From: JBHOQS01 sp042408875
GTDB taxonomy: Bacteria > Chloroflexota > UBA11872 > JBHOQS01
NCBI GenBank assembly: GCA_042408875.1
Contig: JBHOQS010000022.1
Location: 372,001 to 436,000 of the forward strand
Reading direction: 5' to 3'
DNA: 64,000 bases
The notes below the pieces were generated by a model that was not told the origin of the DNA, made no database searches, and saw nothing but the letters and a program-made list of their open reading frames with translations. Each line of letters opens with the position of its first letter. Within the stretch, counting starts at the first letter, position 1. Positions 42,717 to 50,997 of this stretch are shown piece by piece. The position numbers and the translations under genes were made by a program.

Positions 42717-42851
42717 GGGAGCGGGGGTAAGAGGTTCCCCGCTCCCACCACGTAGGAGAAGAAGCCGGGATGAGGGTGTCTCCTCGTCTCTCCCCGCTCC
42801 ACAGGCGGAGCGGGGCCAGGGGTGAGGTTCCTCCCTCCCGCACAGCGGGAG
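42717..42851. repeat. Cluster of three GC-rich REP-like hairpins inside the sulfate operon
   Basis: Hairpin 1: GGGAGCGGGG (42717-42726) with CCCCGCTCCC (42737-42746). Hairpin 2: CCCCGCTCC (42792-42800) with GGAGCGGGG (42807-42815). Hairpin 3: CTCCCGC (42835-42841) with GCGGGAG (42845-42851). Together they fill the 197-bp gap between the sulfite reductase and APS reductase genes. They resemble dispersed extragenic palindromes (REP/BIME-like). Confidence 0.75.
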
Positions 42852-42907
42852 CGGAGCCGGGGGTAAGGGCACTTGAGCACCTGTAACATGATCCTGAGGG
42901 GGAGGCT

Positions 42908-43762
42908 ATGGCGGTAGAGATTCATGAGCGCGAGCTTGAGCGTGAGCGCATCATCCTGGACGACTACGAGGCCGGCGAGCTAGCCATCGAATACGACGAT
43001 AAAGAGCCGCAAGAAGTGATCGCCTGGGCGCTGGAGACGTTTGGGAAGTACGTGGCCGTCTGCACCAGCTTCCAGGCCGACGGGATGGCGATCCTCGACA
43101 TGGCCTGGCGCATCGACCCAAAGGTGCGGGTGTTCACCATCGACACTGGCCGGCTGCCGCAGGAGACCTACGACATCATGGAAGAGGTACGGCAGCGCTA
43201 CGGCATCGAGATCGAGGTGTACCTGCCCGACCAGCGTGAGGTCGAAGCGATGGTGCGCCGGCATGGCCCGAACCTCTTCTACCGTGCGGTGCCGCTCCGC
43301 CTGCTCTGCTGCGACATTCGCAAGGTGCGCCCGCTCCGTCGCGCCCTCGACGGCCTGGATGCCTGGATCACCGGCCTGCGCCGCGACCAGTGGGCCTCAC
43401 GGGCAAATATCCGCAAGATCGAGCTCGACCACGATCACGGCGGCATCGTCAAGGTGAACCCGCTGGCCGACTGGACCGAGGAAGAGGTGTGGGACTACAT
43501 CCGCGCCTATGATGTACCGGTGCACAAGCTGTATGAGAAGGGCTACAAGAGCATCGGCTGCGCCCCGTGCACGCGTCCGGTGGCCGAGGGCGAGCCAGCC
43601 CGTGCCGGGCGGTGGTGGTGGGAGCTGAACGCTCCCAAGGAGTGCGGCATCCACTGCGCCATCGAGACGGGCGGCTTCGAGCACGAGCTTGAAGCGCTGC
43701 TGAAAGAGGCCCACGGTGACCAGCCGGGCCTGGACGGCGCGGCGTACCGGAATCGACGATGA
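42908..43762 (+). CDS. cysH: Thioredoxin-dependent APS reductase (CysH family)
   Basis: 284 residues from ATG 42908, with GGGGGAGG just upstream. The PAPS/APS reductase fold has SFQADGM (PP-loop region) and VFTIDTGRLPQETY. The cysteines LLCCDIRKVRPL and IGCAPCTRP form the CC…CxxC 4Fe-4S site that marks APS, not PAPS, reductases. KECGIHC near the C-terminus is the catalytic thioredoxin-reduced cysteine. It reduces APS to sulfite, which the sulfite reductase upstream converts to sulfide. Its stop overlaps the next gene (ATGA). Confidence 0.92.
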   Translation: MAVEIHERELERERIILDDYEAGELAIEYDDKEPQEVIAWALETFGKYVAVCTSFQADGMAILDMAWRIDPKVRVFTIDTGRLPQETYDIMEEVRQRYGIEIEVYLPDQREVEAMVRRHGPNLFYRAVPLRLLCCDIRKVRPLRRALDGLDAWITGLRRDQWASRANIRKIELDHDHGGIVKVNPLADWTEEEVWDYIRAYDVPVHKLYEKGYKSIGCAPCTRPVAEGEPARAGRWWWELNAPKECGIHCAIETGGFEHELEALLKEAHGDQPGLDGAAYRNRR

Positions 43763-44223
43763 GTGAGAGCCTCACGCTCGACGAGGTACAACGGGATGTG
43801 CTGGCGCACGAGATCGATGTGCTCGTGCGCCGGCTCCCTGACGAGGCGGCCCGCGCGCCGTATCTGCGCCTGCGCGCGGCCGTCGAGGCCGGCGAGGTGC
43901 CCGCGGACCTCTTCGGGTACCTGGAGAACCTGATTGAGCTGGCGCTTCAGACTGGCCGGGCGCGGCGCTTTCACCGCGCCGAGGGCGAGCAGGCGCTGAT
44001 CCAGCTCTTCCAGCGTACGCCGCAGGGCCGCGCCGCCGCGGCGCAGGTGCAGACCCTCAACGCCGCGCTCGCCGCGCTCAAGGGCCAGGTGATCGACTCG
44101 GTGCGGGTCAGCGCCAGCGCGCCCGGCAGCTACAGCATCACTCTCGACACCGACCGCTGCATTCTCACGATTAAGGTCGATCGCACTGGCGCGCGTGTCG
44201 AGAGCATGGCCGTGGGCGTCTAG
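43759..44223 (+). CDS. Conserved-looking small protein of the sulfate operon, unknown function
   Basis: 154 residues. The start overlaps the APS reductase stop (ATGA), so the two are translated together. Residues ~5-85 are alpha-helical and charged (VLAHEIDVLVRRLPDEAARAPYLR …). Residues ~105-150 form a beta-sheet-like module (VRVSASAPGSYSITLDTDRC ILTIKVDRTGARVESMAVGV). No cysteine pair, signal peptide or known motif; one Cys only. It could be an assembly factor or regulator for the sulfur enzymes, but this rests on position alone. I do not recognise the family. Confidence 0.75.
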   Translation: MSESLTLDEVQRDVLAHEIDVLVRRLPDEAARAPYLRLRAAVEAGEVPADLFGYLENLIELALQTGRARRFHRAEGEQALIQLFQRTPQGRAAAAQVQTLNAALAALKGQVIDSVRVSASAPGSYSITLDTDRCILTIKVDRTGARVESMAVGV

Positions 44224-44318
44224 AGCTGTGGACGTCTAAAGGAAAGCCAGGGTGAAACCGCAGACGCCAGACACGGAACCAGGGAGATCCCATCCTGGCT
44301 TAGGTATAGTAGGTAGTA

Positions 44319-44336
44319 TAGCATAGATAGCATAGA
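44319..44336 (+). repeat. 9-bp tandem duplication
   Basis: TAGCATAGA at 44319-44327 and 44328-44336, identical, in the gap between the sulfate operon and the convergent SDR gene. Upstream, AAGCCAGG (44244-44251) can pair with CCTGGCTT (44294-44301), a possible weak terminator with a 42-nt loop. Confidence 0.85.
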
Positions 44337-44343
44337 CAGACGT

Positions 44344-45114
44344 CTAGATATTCGAACGCCCCTGCCCGCCGTCCACAGGGATGCAGGCGCCGTTCACCAG
44401 GCTGGCGCGCTCGGAGGCCAGGAACACGACCACGCTGGCTACCTCCTCGGGCCGTCCGAAGCGGCCATAGGGCATCTCCTGCTGGACGAACCGCGCCATC
44501 CCCTCGGGGTCGGCCTGCATGCGCCGCTCCCAGCCGCCCCCGGGGAACAGGATCGAGCCGGGCGCCACCGTGTTCACCCGAATGCCCTGGCTGCCCAGCT
44601 CGCGGGCCATCGCCTTGGTCAGGCTGATCTGGGCAGCTTTCGCCGCGTTGTAGACCATGCGGCCGCCCGACTCGCGACCGTAGATAGATGAAATCATGAT
44701 GATCGCCCCGCTGCCCTGCCGCTGCATAACGGGGACAACTGCCCGGCTCATCCGGACGGACGAAAGCAGGTTGAGCTCCAGACCCTGTTGCCACTCGACG
44801 TCCGAGGTCTCAGCGATGCCTGCTCCTGTGGAGCCGCCCACGTTGTTCACCAGCACATCGATGCGGCCGTAGCGCTCCAGCGCGGCCTGCACTACGTGCT
44901 CGACCTGGTCAGGCTGCGTCACGTCGGCCGCCACGGCCAGCACCTCTGCCCCGCGCTGGCGGAGCGCTGCGGCGGCCTCTTCCAGCGCCTGCCGGCCGCG
45001 AGCACAGATGCACAGCCGGCAGCCCTCCTCGACAAACGCCTCGGCGATAGCCCGGCCGATGCCACGGCTCGCTCCGGTGACCAGCACAACTTTTCCGCGC
45101 AGTCCAAGCTCCAC
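44344..45114 (-). CDS. Short-chain dehydrogenase/reductase
   Basis: 256 residues from GTG 45114 (GGAGGAGG upstream). Classical SDR: cofactor loop VTGASRGIGRAI, NNVGG in place of NNAG, catalytic Ser in MISSIYG, and YNAAK as the YxxxK motif; the C-terminus has the usual PVDGGQ. The ARG-type residues after the second strand (CICARGRQ) suggest NADP(H). Such enzymes act as 3-oxoacyl-ACP reductases or sugar/polyol dehydrogenases; with no partner gene the substrate is open. Confidence 0.87.
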   Translation of the reverse strand: MELGLRGKVVLVTGASRGIGRAIAEAFVEEGCRLCICARGRQALEEAAAALRQRGAEVLAVAADVTQPDQVEHVVQAALERYGRIDVLVNNVGGSTGAGIAETSDVEWQQGLELNLLSSVRMSRAVVPVMQRQGSGAIIMISSIYGRESGGRMVYNAAKAAQISLTKAMARELGSQGIRVNTVAPGSILFPGGGWERRMQADPEGMARFVQQEMPYGRFGRPEEVASVVVFLASERASLVNGACIPVDGGQGRSNI

Positions 45115-45715
45115 GAACGCCTCCTCCTGGGTACGCTGCTACTCGGGGCTGGCCGCTGCTACGCCCGGCCTATCGCACAAGCTCGCACTCCACGGGCCTC
45201 TCTGTCACATAGATCTGAGCCAAGATATCCCCTCGATGATCTCAATAGCCGCACCTATCGCCTGACGGCCGGGCGTCATCTGCATAGGTCCAGGAGCCTT
45301 GTGGTGGGCCGGGCACACCGGCGGCCGGCTGCATCACCGGGAGAACGTCTGCGGCAACTGCTATGGCTTTCTCTCTGGTGACTGGCTGTGACACGATAGA
45401 GACCCAGCGATTGTCTATGCACACTCAAACAGGCTCTGCGTAATCATACCAGGAACGCTGTCAGCGGGCTTACCGATCAAGTGGCGAGGACCAGCCCGCA
45501 GCTGCTTGCGGCCAGCCCTTCGATCAACTCCTGTTGTCCGCTAGCTGGCTAATTCGTTCCCAGAATCCGTTAATAGCGTGAATAGCGTGCTCCCCAATGC
45601 ACTCCTGAATCCGCTGGCCGCTTTCTTCTGGTCATCCAGGGCGCTATTATTCATGTAGTATCGGCGAGGCCGCGGTGTTCACAAGGTAGCGCTGTTTACC
45701 AAGGTAAGGAGAGGC
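45115..45715. other. 600-bp divergent intergenic region without a supported gene
   Basis: It lies between the SDR (-) and tandem AAA ATPase (+) genes. It holds the second copy of the dispersed 22-bp element (45550-45571, minus strand) and a 9-bp duplication AATAGCGTG (45572-45589). Short ORFs exist but show no ribosome sites or recognisable protein. GAATCCG and GAATCCGC motifs near 45562 and 45608 echo the dispersed element. Confidence 0.45.
45550..45571 (-). repeat. Dispersed 22-bp element, copy 2
   Basis: On the minus strand AACGGATT-CTGG-GAACGAATTA, matching copy 1 (14545-14566) except in the central four bases. A 9-bp tandem duplication begins directly next to it. Confidence 0.55.
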
Positions 45716-48163
45716 ATGGACTTTCGCGACCGGCTGCGCGGCCTGCTGGGTGGCCGCCGCGGCCCTGTGCCATCGGATACTCTCCGCGAGCGCCCGGAAT
45801 CTTCCTGGGAGCCGCGCCTTTGGACGCCCGGCCATGCGCCGGCCGGGCCCAGTGGCCGCCTCTTGCTGGACCTGGGCGCCGGGGTCCGACTCTATGAAAA
45901 TGCCTTCGCGGTAGGTGAGCATATCTTCGGCCGGCGGCGCTACCCGTCCCACCGTCTGGAGCGGCTGCGTCCTCCTGATCCTGCCGAGCCCCAGGGCTGG
46001 CTGGATACCCTGCCCTCGCCCGAAGACCTCCAGGCGCAGGTGCCAGAGCGCCGTGAGGTGTTCCTGCACTTCACCCCGGCCATGGCCGCGACGCTGGAAC
46101 GCATCGCTCTCCTGGGTGCCCGCGCTCGCCGGCAGCGTCGCGGGCTCTTCGTCTTGCTGACCGGCCCCACTGGCTGCGGCAAGACCACCATGGCGAAGAC
46201 GTATTGCTGGCTGGCGAACCAGCCGTGCGTGGAGATTACTTTCAGCGGGGACACCACGCTCTCTGACTTCCTGCGCAGCACCGAGGTCACAGCCGACGGC
46301 GGTGGCCAGAGCACGTTCACTGCGCTGGGGCCCCTCCTGGATGCCATGCTCTCCGGCAAGATCGTGGTGCTGAACGAGATCAACATGGCTCAGCCAGACC
46401 TCCTGAGCGTGCTGTTCCAGGCCATGGACACTGGCTGGCTGGTGGTCTCGGGCACGCAGTCGGGCAACTTCGAGATCCAGATGCACCCCGACTTCGGCAT
46501 CATCGCGACAGCGAACCCCAACTACACCGGCACGTCCGAGATGGGGGAGTCGCTGGAGCGGCGGTTCGGGCGTGGCCTGGGGCTCGTGCCGATGGACTTC
46601 GTACCCCCAGAGGAAGAGGCTGAGGCGGTGCTGCACGAGCTGGAGCTGCTGCGCCCGGCCGGCTGGGAGGCCTGGCCACCCTTTGATCTGGAAGCCTGCC
46701 GTCGTGTGACCGGCTGTGTCGCTGAGCTGCGCGCTGACGCGGCGATGGGCGAGGTGCTGCGGAACCGGCTCTCCACCCGCGTGATCGTCCACTGGCTGGC
46801 CGTGGCTGGGCTGAGCGGGCTGCCTCTTGAGCGGGTGGCCGAGCGCGCGGTGCTACCATTAGTGCCCGAGGAGGCGCGGGCGGCCACGCTGGCCCGTCTC
46901 CTGGCTGTGGTACAGAGCATCGGTCCGAAGCGTCAGGGACCGGTGCGACCCTGGCCGCTCACCGCCGGCCCCGAACAGGTCGTGCCCGTTGTGGTCCTGA
47001 CCGGCGCGGCATCGCGGCGCCGCAGCAGTGATCCAGTAGCGCGCGGTGCTTCGCCATGGCCGGCGCGCTCGGCACCAGCGATCTACCGACTACGCCATGT
47101 CCTAACACTGGAGGATGGCACGCGCGTGCTGGTGGCCGAGGCGCTGCGCCAGCGCGACGATGGCGTCCGCATGCCCCTCGGACTGAAGCTGCGCGCGTAC
47201 GGCCCTGACGGCAAGCGCATCACTGACCCCGCCGAACTGGCCGCGTTGGAGCAGCGGCTGCGCGCCGAGTACGGGCTGAATGTTCCGCAGCCGCTCGGCC
47301 GCCACGTCACACCCGATGAGATCCTGCCTTGCCTCACCGACGCCATGCTCGAGGCGCTCCGTCTTCTGGATGCGGCGGTGCGCCTGGGCCGGCCAGTGCT
47401 GCTGCGCGGTCCGACCGGCTGCGGAAAGTCTGCCCTGGCGCGCACGCTGGCTTACCTCGAGCAGGCGCCGCTTGTTGAGTTCTCGTTTACCGGCGAGACG
47501 GCCAAGTCAGACCTGGCGGCCAGCCGACGGCTGGTTGGTGGGGTGACGCGCTGGACCGAAGAGGCCTTCCTGGAGGCGCTTACCGGCGGCGCCACAGTGC
47601 TGGTGAACGATTACAACGTGGCCTATCCGGACGTACACTCGCTGATCAACAGCCTGTTCGACAAGGGCGGTCGCATCACGCTGCCGAACGGCATGACGCG
47701 GCGGCTGCATCCACAGTCCCGCCTGGTGGCGACAGCGCGGCCAGATGGGCCGGGCGTGAAGCCCTTAAACGAGGGGGTAGAGAACCGCTTCGGCGCCATC
47801 ATCGGCCTGGACTATCCCCGGCCAGCGGAGGAGGCAGCGCTGTTAAGCTTCGTGGCCGCCGACGGCACGCTGCCGCGCTATCGCCTGCAGCCGATCACCG
47901 AGCTCATCGGCTACTGCCGCCGCGTGGTGGCGGGCGCCCCGCCGGCCGACCCAGCGTTCCCCCTGCCGGAGGTCTCGGACGACATTCTGCGCGATGCCGC
48001 GCGTGCGTTGACACTGAGCACTGCCGAGCTCGTGGCGCTAGCCCGCCACGCCGACGGCTGGGACACCTTCGTCGAGGGCCTACGCACCGCCGTGCTCGAG
48101 CATGCGTCACCGCATGCCGTCGCTGTGCTGGAACCGGCACTGGTGCAGGCCGGGGTGCTCTGA
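45716..48163 (+). CDS. Tandem AAA_5 (MoxR/midasin-like) ATPase, orphan
   Basis: 815 residues. Two dynein-related AAA modules. The first has Walker A GPTGCGKTTMAK (~149), Walker B VVLNEINMAQPD (~215), sensor IIATANPN and arginine LERRFGRG. The second has Walker A GPTGCGKSALAR (~564), a degenerate Walker B VLVNDYNVAYPD (~626), sensor LVATARPD and VENRFGAI. Residues ~330-540 link them, including an Arg/Pro-rich stretch. AAA_5 ATPases such as MoxR, NorQ and CbbQ remodel or activate metalloenzymes with VWA-domain partners; no VWA gene is present here. The dual arrangement resembles a miniature midasin. The client is unknown; the neighbouring aldehyde dehydrogenase is 57 nt downstream. Confidence 0.85.
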   Translation: MDFRDRLRGLLGGRRGPVPSDTLRERPESSWEPRLWTPGHAPAGPSGRLLLDLGAGVRLYENAFAVGEHIFGRRRYPSHRLERLRPPDPAEPQGWLDTLPSPEDLQAQVPERREVFLHFTPAMAATLERIALLGARARRQRRGLFVLLTGPTGCGKTTMAKTYCWLANQPCVEITFSGDTTLSDFLRSTEVTADGGGQSTFTALGPLLDAMLSGKIVVLNEINMAQPDLLSVLFQAMDTGWLVVSGTQSGNFEIQMHPDFGIIATANPNYTGTSEMGESLERRFGRGLGLVPMDFVPPEEEAEAVLHELELLRPAGWEAWPPFDLEACRRVTGCVAELRADAAMGEVLRNRLSTRVIVHWLAVAGLSGLPLERVAERAVLPLVPEEARAATLARLLAVVQSIGPKRQGPVRPWPLTAGPEQVVPVVVLTGAASRRRSSDPVARGASPWPARSAPAIYRLRHVLTLEDGTRVLVAEALRQRDDGVRMPLGLKLRAYGPDGKRITDPAELAALEQRLRAEYGLNVPQPLGRHVTPDEILPCLTDAMLEALRLLDAAVRLGRPVLLRGPTGCGKSALARTLAYLEQAPLVEFSFTGETAKSDLAASRRLVGGVTRWTEEAFLEALTGGATVLVNDYNVAYPDVHSLINSLFDKGGRITLPNGMTRRLHPQSRLVATARPDGPGVKPLNEGVENRFGAIIGLDYPRPAEEAALLSFVAADGTLPRYRLQPITELIGYCRRVVAGAPPADPAFPLPEVSDDILRDAARALTLSTAELVALARHADGWDTFVEGLRTAVLEHASPHAVAVLEPALVQAGVL

Positions 48164-48220
48164 AGGCCAGGGTGCTATGATGGGATCCTCCCATGCAGAC
48201 ATGCAGAAAGGATGGAGCCG

Positions 48221-49714
48221 ATGGCAGTCGAAGTACGTACGGCGAACAAGATAGAGGCCGGGCTTGAGCGCGCGTTGAACTACGTGGGCGGGCGCTGGGT
48301 GGAACCGGCCACCGGCCAGTGGATCGACGTGATTAACCCGGCCACGGCGCGCCCGATCGGCCGGGTGCCGCTCTCAACGGCGCAGGACATTGATCAGGCG
48401 GTGCAGGCGGCCAAGGCAGCCTTCCCGGCCTGGCGCGAAACCCCGCCGCTCCAGCGGGCGCGCTATATGTTCCGGCTGAAGGAGCTACTCGAGGCGCACC
48501 TGGATGACATCGCTCGACAGGTCGTGCTGGAGCACGGCAAGACGCTCGAGGACGCCCGCGGCTCGGTCCGCCGCGGCATCGAGAACGTCGAGGTCGCCGC
48601 CGGCATTCCCTCGCTCATGATGGGCTACGGCCTCGAAGATGGCGCGGCACGCGGCATCGACGAGGAAGTGGTGAAGCAGCCGCTGGGCGTCTTCGCCGCT
48701 ATCTGTCCCTTCAACTTCCCAGCGATGGTGCCGTTCTGGTTCTGGCCGTATGCGGTGGCCTGCGGCAACACCTTCATCGTCAAGCCCTCGGAGCAGGTGC
48801 CACTCACCCAGCAGCGTATTTTTGAGTTGGTCGAGCAGGCTGGCTTCCCGCCCGGCGTCGTCAATCTCGTCAACGGGGCCAAGGAGACAGTCGATGCACT
48901 GTTGGCGCATCCTGACATTAAGGGCATCTCCTTCGTCGGCTCGTCGGCCGTGGCAAAGTACGTGTACAGCACCGCGGCAGCACACGGCAAGCGCGTGCAG
49001 GCGCAGGGCGGGGCGAAGAACGTGCTGGTGGTGATGCCCGATGCCGACCTGGACCAGGCGGTGCCAAACATTATCGGCTCGTGCTTCGGCGCGGCCGGGC
49101 AGCGCTGCCTGGCTGGCTCGCTGGTCATGCCTGTCGGAGAGGTGCACCGGCCACTGGTCGAGCGGCTGGTCGATGCGGCGCGGGCGCTCAGGCTCGGCTT
49201 CGGCCTGGACGAGGGCGTGGACATGGGCCCAGTGATCTCTGATCGAGCGCGGCAGCGCATCCTGGCAGCTATCGACCAGGGTGTCCAGGAGGGCGCCACC
49301 CTGCTTCTGGATGGGCGCTCCGTGCATGTCCCGGACTACCCTGACGGCTATTTCGTCGGCCCGACGATCTTTGACAACGTCTCCCCGGAAATGCGCCTGG
49401 CGCAGGAGGAGATCTTCGGACCGGTGGTTGGGATCATCCCGGTGAAGACGCTCGACGAGGCGATTCAGCTCATTAACCGCAGTCCGTACGGCAACGCTGC
49501 GTCGATCTTCACCGCGCAGGGCCGTGCCGCGCGCCAGTTCCGCTACTACGTCGAGTGCGGCAATATCGGCGTCAACGTCGGTGTAGCTGCGCCGATGGCC
49601 TACTTCCCCTTCGGCGGCTACAAGCAGTCGTTCTTCGGCACGCTGCACGGCCAGGGTCGCGATGCCATCGAGTTCTTCACCGAACGCAAGATAGTGATCA
49701 CGCGCTGGTGGTGA
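48221..49714 (+). CDS. mmsA: Methylmalonate-semialdehyde dehydrogenase (acylating)
   Basis: 497 residues; ATG 48221 has AAAGGA 8 nt upstream and is preferred to 48212. Aldehyde dehydrogenase fold: PFNFPAMVPFW, FVGSSAVAKYVY, catalytic Cys in AAGQRCLAGS, and EEIFGPV. The GQRCLAG context (rather than GQ-x-C-x-A with Glu relay) and NVGVAAPMAYFPFGGYKQSFFG are typical of CoA-dependent methylmalonate-semialdehyde dehydrogenase. It converts methylmalonate or malonate semialdehyde to propionyl- or acetyl-CoA in valine, inositol or pyrimidine breakdown. It follows the tandem AAA gene and may share its transcript. Confidence 0.9.
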   Translation: MAVEVRTANKIEAGLERALNYVGGRWVEPATGQWIDVINPATARPIGRVPLSTAQDIDQAVQAAKAAFPAWRETPPLQRARYMFRLKELLEAHLDDIARQVVLEHGKTLEDARGSVRRGIENVEVAAGIPSLMMGYGLEDGAARGIDEEVVKQPLGVFAAICPFNFPAMVPFWFWPYAVACGNTFIVKPSEQVPLTQQRIFELVEQAGFPPGVVNLVNGAKETVDALLAHPDIKGISFVGSSAVAKYVYSTAAAHGKRVQAQGGAKNVLVVMPDADLDQAVPNIIGSCFGAAGQRCLAGSLVMPVGEVHRPLVERLVDAARALRLGFGLDEGVDMGPVISDRARQRILAAIDQGVQEGATLLLDGRSVHVPDYPDGYFVGPTIFDNVSPEMRLAQEEIFGPVVGIIPVKTLDEAIQLINRSPYGNAASIFTAQGRAARQFRYYVECGNIGVNVGVAAPMAYFPFGGYKQSFFGTLHGQGRDAIEFFTERKIVITRWW

Positions 49715-49812
49715 GCACCCGTGGCATGGCAGTTGCCTCCTTCCTGTGAGGGTCTCCTCAGCGCCCGCGTACTGGCGAGAGCCGAGGAGGGACCCGCCAT
49801 GCATGCCGTGTC

Positions 49813-49840
49813 GTGGCGTGGAGTGAGTGGCGTGGAGTGA
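49813..49840 (+). repeat. 14-bp perfect tandem duplication
   Basis: GTGGCGTGGAGTGA at 49813-49826 and again at 49827-49840. The second copy abuts the AAGGAGG ribosome site of the gene at 49856. Confidence 0.95.
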
Positions 49841-49855
49841 AAGGAGGCAACTGGG

Positions 49856-50605
49856 ATGGCAGATATCCTCGAACGCGGCAACATTTATTTCCTCTACCGC
49901 CCGCGGGTGCAGGAGGGCGCGGCTGGGGGCATCGAAGATGTCCAGCGCTTCTACATGGTGCTGAGTCCGCAGGGCAAGCGGCACCACCGGTTGATCATCG
50001 TCGGCCAGAAGCGGCTCCCGGAGATCCACAATGGCGGGCAGCGCGCGTGGGCCTATGTGGCGCGCGTGGCCCCCACCCCGGCTGAGCTCGAGGACGAGCT
50101 TGAGCGAGCGGAATATGGCACTCGCACGCGTGGCGAGCGTGAGCGGCCCGCAGCGCGCCCGGCCGGCGAGGGTGTGTATGCGATCGCTCGCCACGATGAC
50201 CATACGCACCTGGCGTACGCCCTTGAGCTGCCTGAGGAACCCGGCGAGGTCTAGCGCGAGGTCGGCATCTGGAAGGAGGGTTGCTACATCCTGAGCGTGA
50301 AGAACCCAGATGTATCTGCGCCACCGGGCGCAGGCCTGCGTCCGCAGCAGGAAGCTGATTTCCCCAAGCGTCTCCAGGAGCGCTTCGGCGAACGGCGGTT
50401 CATCCCTGCCGACCCGCCGGACTTCCTGAACTATGAGGGCGCCGAGCTCCTGCTCATCGGCGCTGCAGAGGACGTCTCCGACGAGCTGGGCATCCGTCTC
50501 CATCCGCAGCGGGAGACCGAGCACAGCGCAGAGATCTTCACCCAGCTCAGGCTGGAGCGAACCCAGCATCCGGTGGAGTCGCTCTTCACTGGCGAGTGGC
50601 GCTGA
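49856..50605 (+). pseudogene. Uncharacterised protein gene split by one in-frame amber codon
   Basis: ATG 49856 has AAGGAGG upstream. The frame is open for 132 codons, then TAG at 50252-50254 follows LELPEEPGEV. The same frame continues without another stop for 116 codons (REVGIWKEGCYILSVKNP … ESLFTGEWR, TGA at 50605). Both halves look like one protein: RFYMVLSPQGKRHHRLIIVG and TRTRGERERPAARPAGEGVYAI in the first, DFLNYEGAELLLIGAAEDVS in the second. By eye it fits a conserved ~250-residue bacterial family of unknown function. It is either a recent nonsense mutation (CAG to TAG would restore Gln), two separate polypeptides, or a sequencing error. Confidence 0.75.
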
Positions 50606-50645
50606 CCCCTCCGCGGCCCTATCCAGACCTCTGCTTCGCACCGCT

Positions 50646-50722
50646 CCTCAGGGGAGCAGCCACCCTGAGGACAAGGGCATGTCCGTGACGGCAGCGGCCC
50701 CTATACGAGGGGCTGCTGCCGT
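50646..50722 (+). terminator. Two consecutive hairpins, probable terminator
   Basis: First stem CCTCAGGG (50646-50653) with CCCTGAGG (50663-50670). Second stem of 15 pairs, ACGGCAGCGGCCCCT (50688-50702) with AGGGGCTGCTGCCGT (50708-50722), one G-T pair, 5-nt loop, followed by only a short TTT. It probably ends the transcript of the split gene. Confidence 0.6.
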
Positions 50723-50870
50723 TTCGCGCCCGCGCCGCGATTCCTGCGCGCATCTCGCGCGAACGCGGCGGCCTGCGGTAGAATAGCGGCTGAGCGCGAG
50801 CCTCCAGCTCGCACCTGTCGATCGGAGGGACACTTCTACTTTGCTGTGTCTATGTCCAGCATCACCTGCT

Positions 50871-50896
50871 GTTCATACTGGACGTTCATACTGGAC
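50871..50896 (+). repeat. 13-bp perfect tandem duplication
   Basis: GTTCATACTGGAC at 50871-50883 and 50884-50896, about 100 nt upstream of the oligoendopeptidase F start. Confidence 0.95.
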
Positions 50897-50997
50897 GATC
50901 GAACACCGCAGATCTGGATCCTGCTCCCAGACAGCAGATGTTAAGCGCTAGGTAGCGTACGACACAAAACGATGACACAAGACAAGGAGCACCAACT

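Larger units (their letters stand above)
50606..50997. other. Intergenic region upstream of oligoendopeptidase F
   Basis: 392 bp with two hairpins after the split gene (50646-50670 and 50688-50722), a TAGAAT-like -10 box near 50776 without a good -35, and a 13-bp tandem duplication GTTCATACTGGAC (50871-50883, 50884-50896). No gene is supported. Confidence 0.5.

Noticed and set aside
45242..45424. 60-codon minus-strand ORF in the 600-bp gap
   Set aside because: No ribosome site and no recognisable motif; it could be a gene fragment but cannot be supported.
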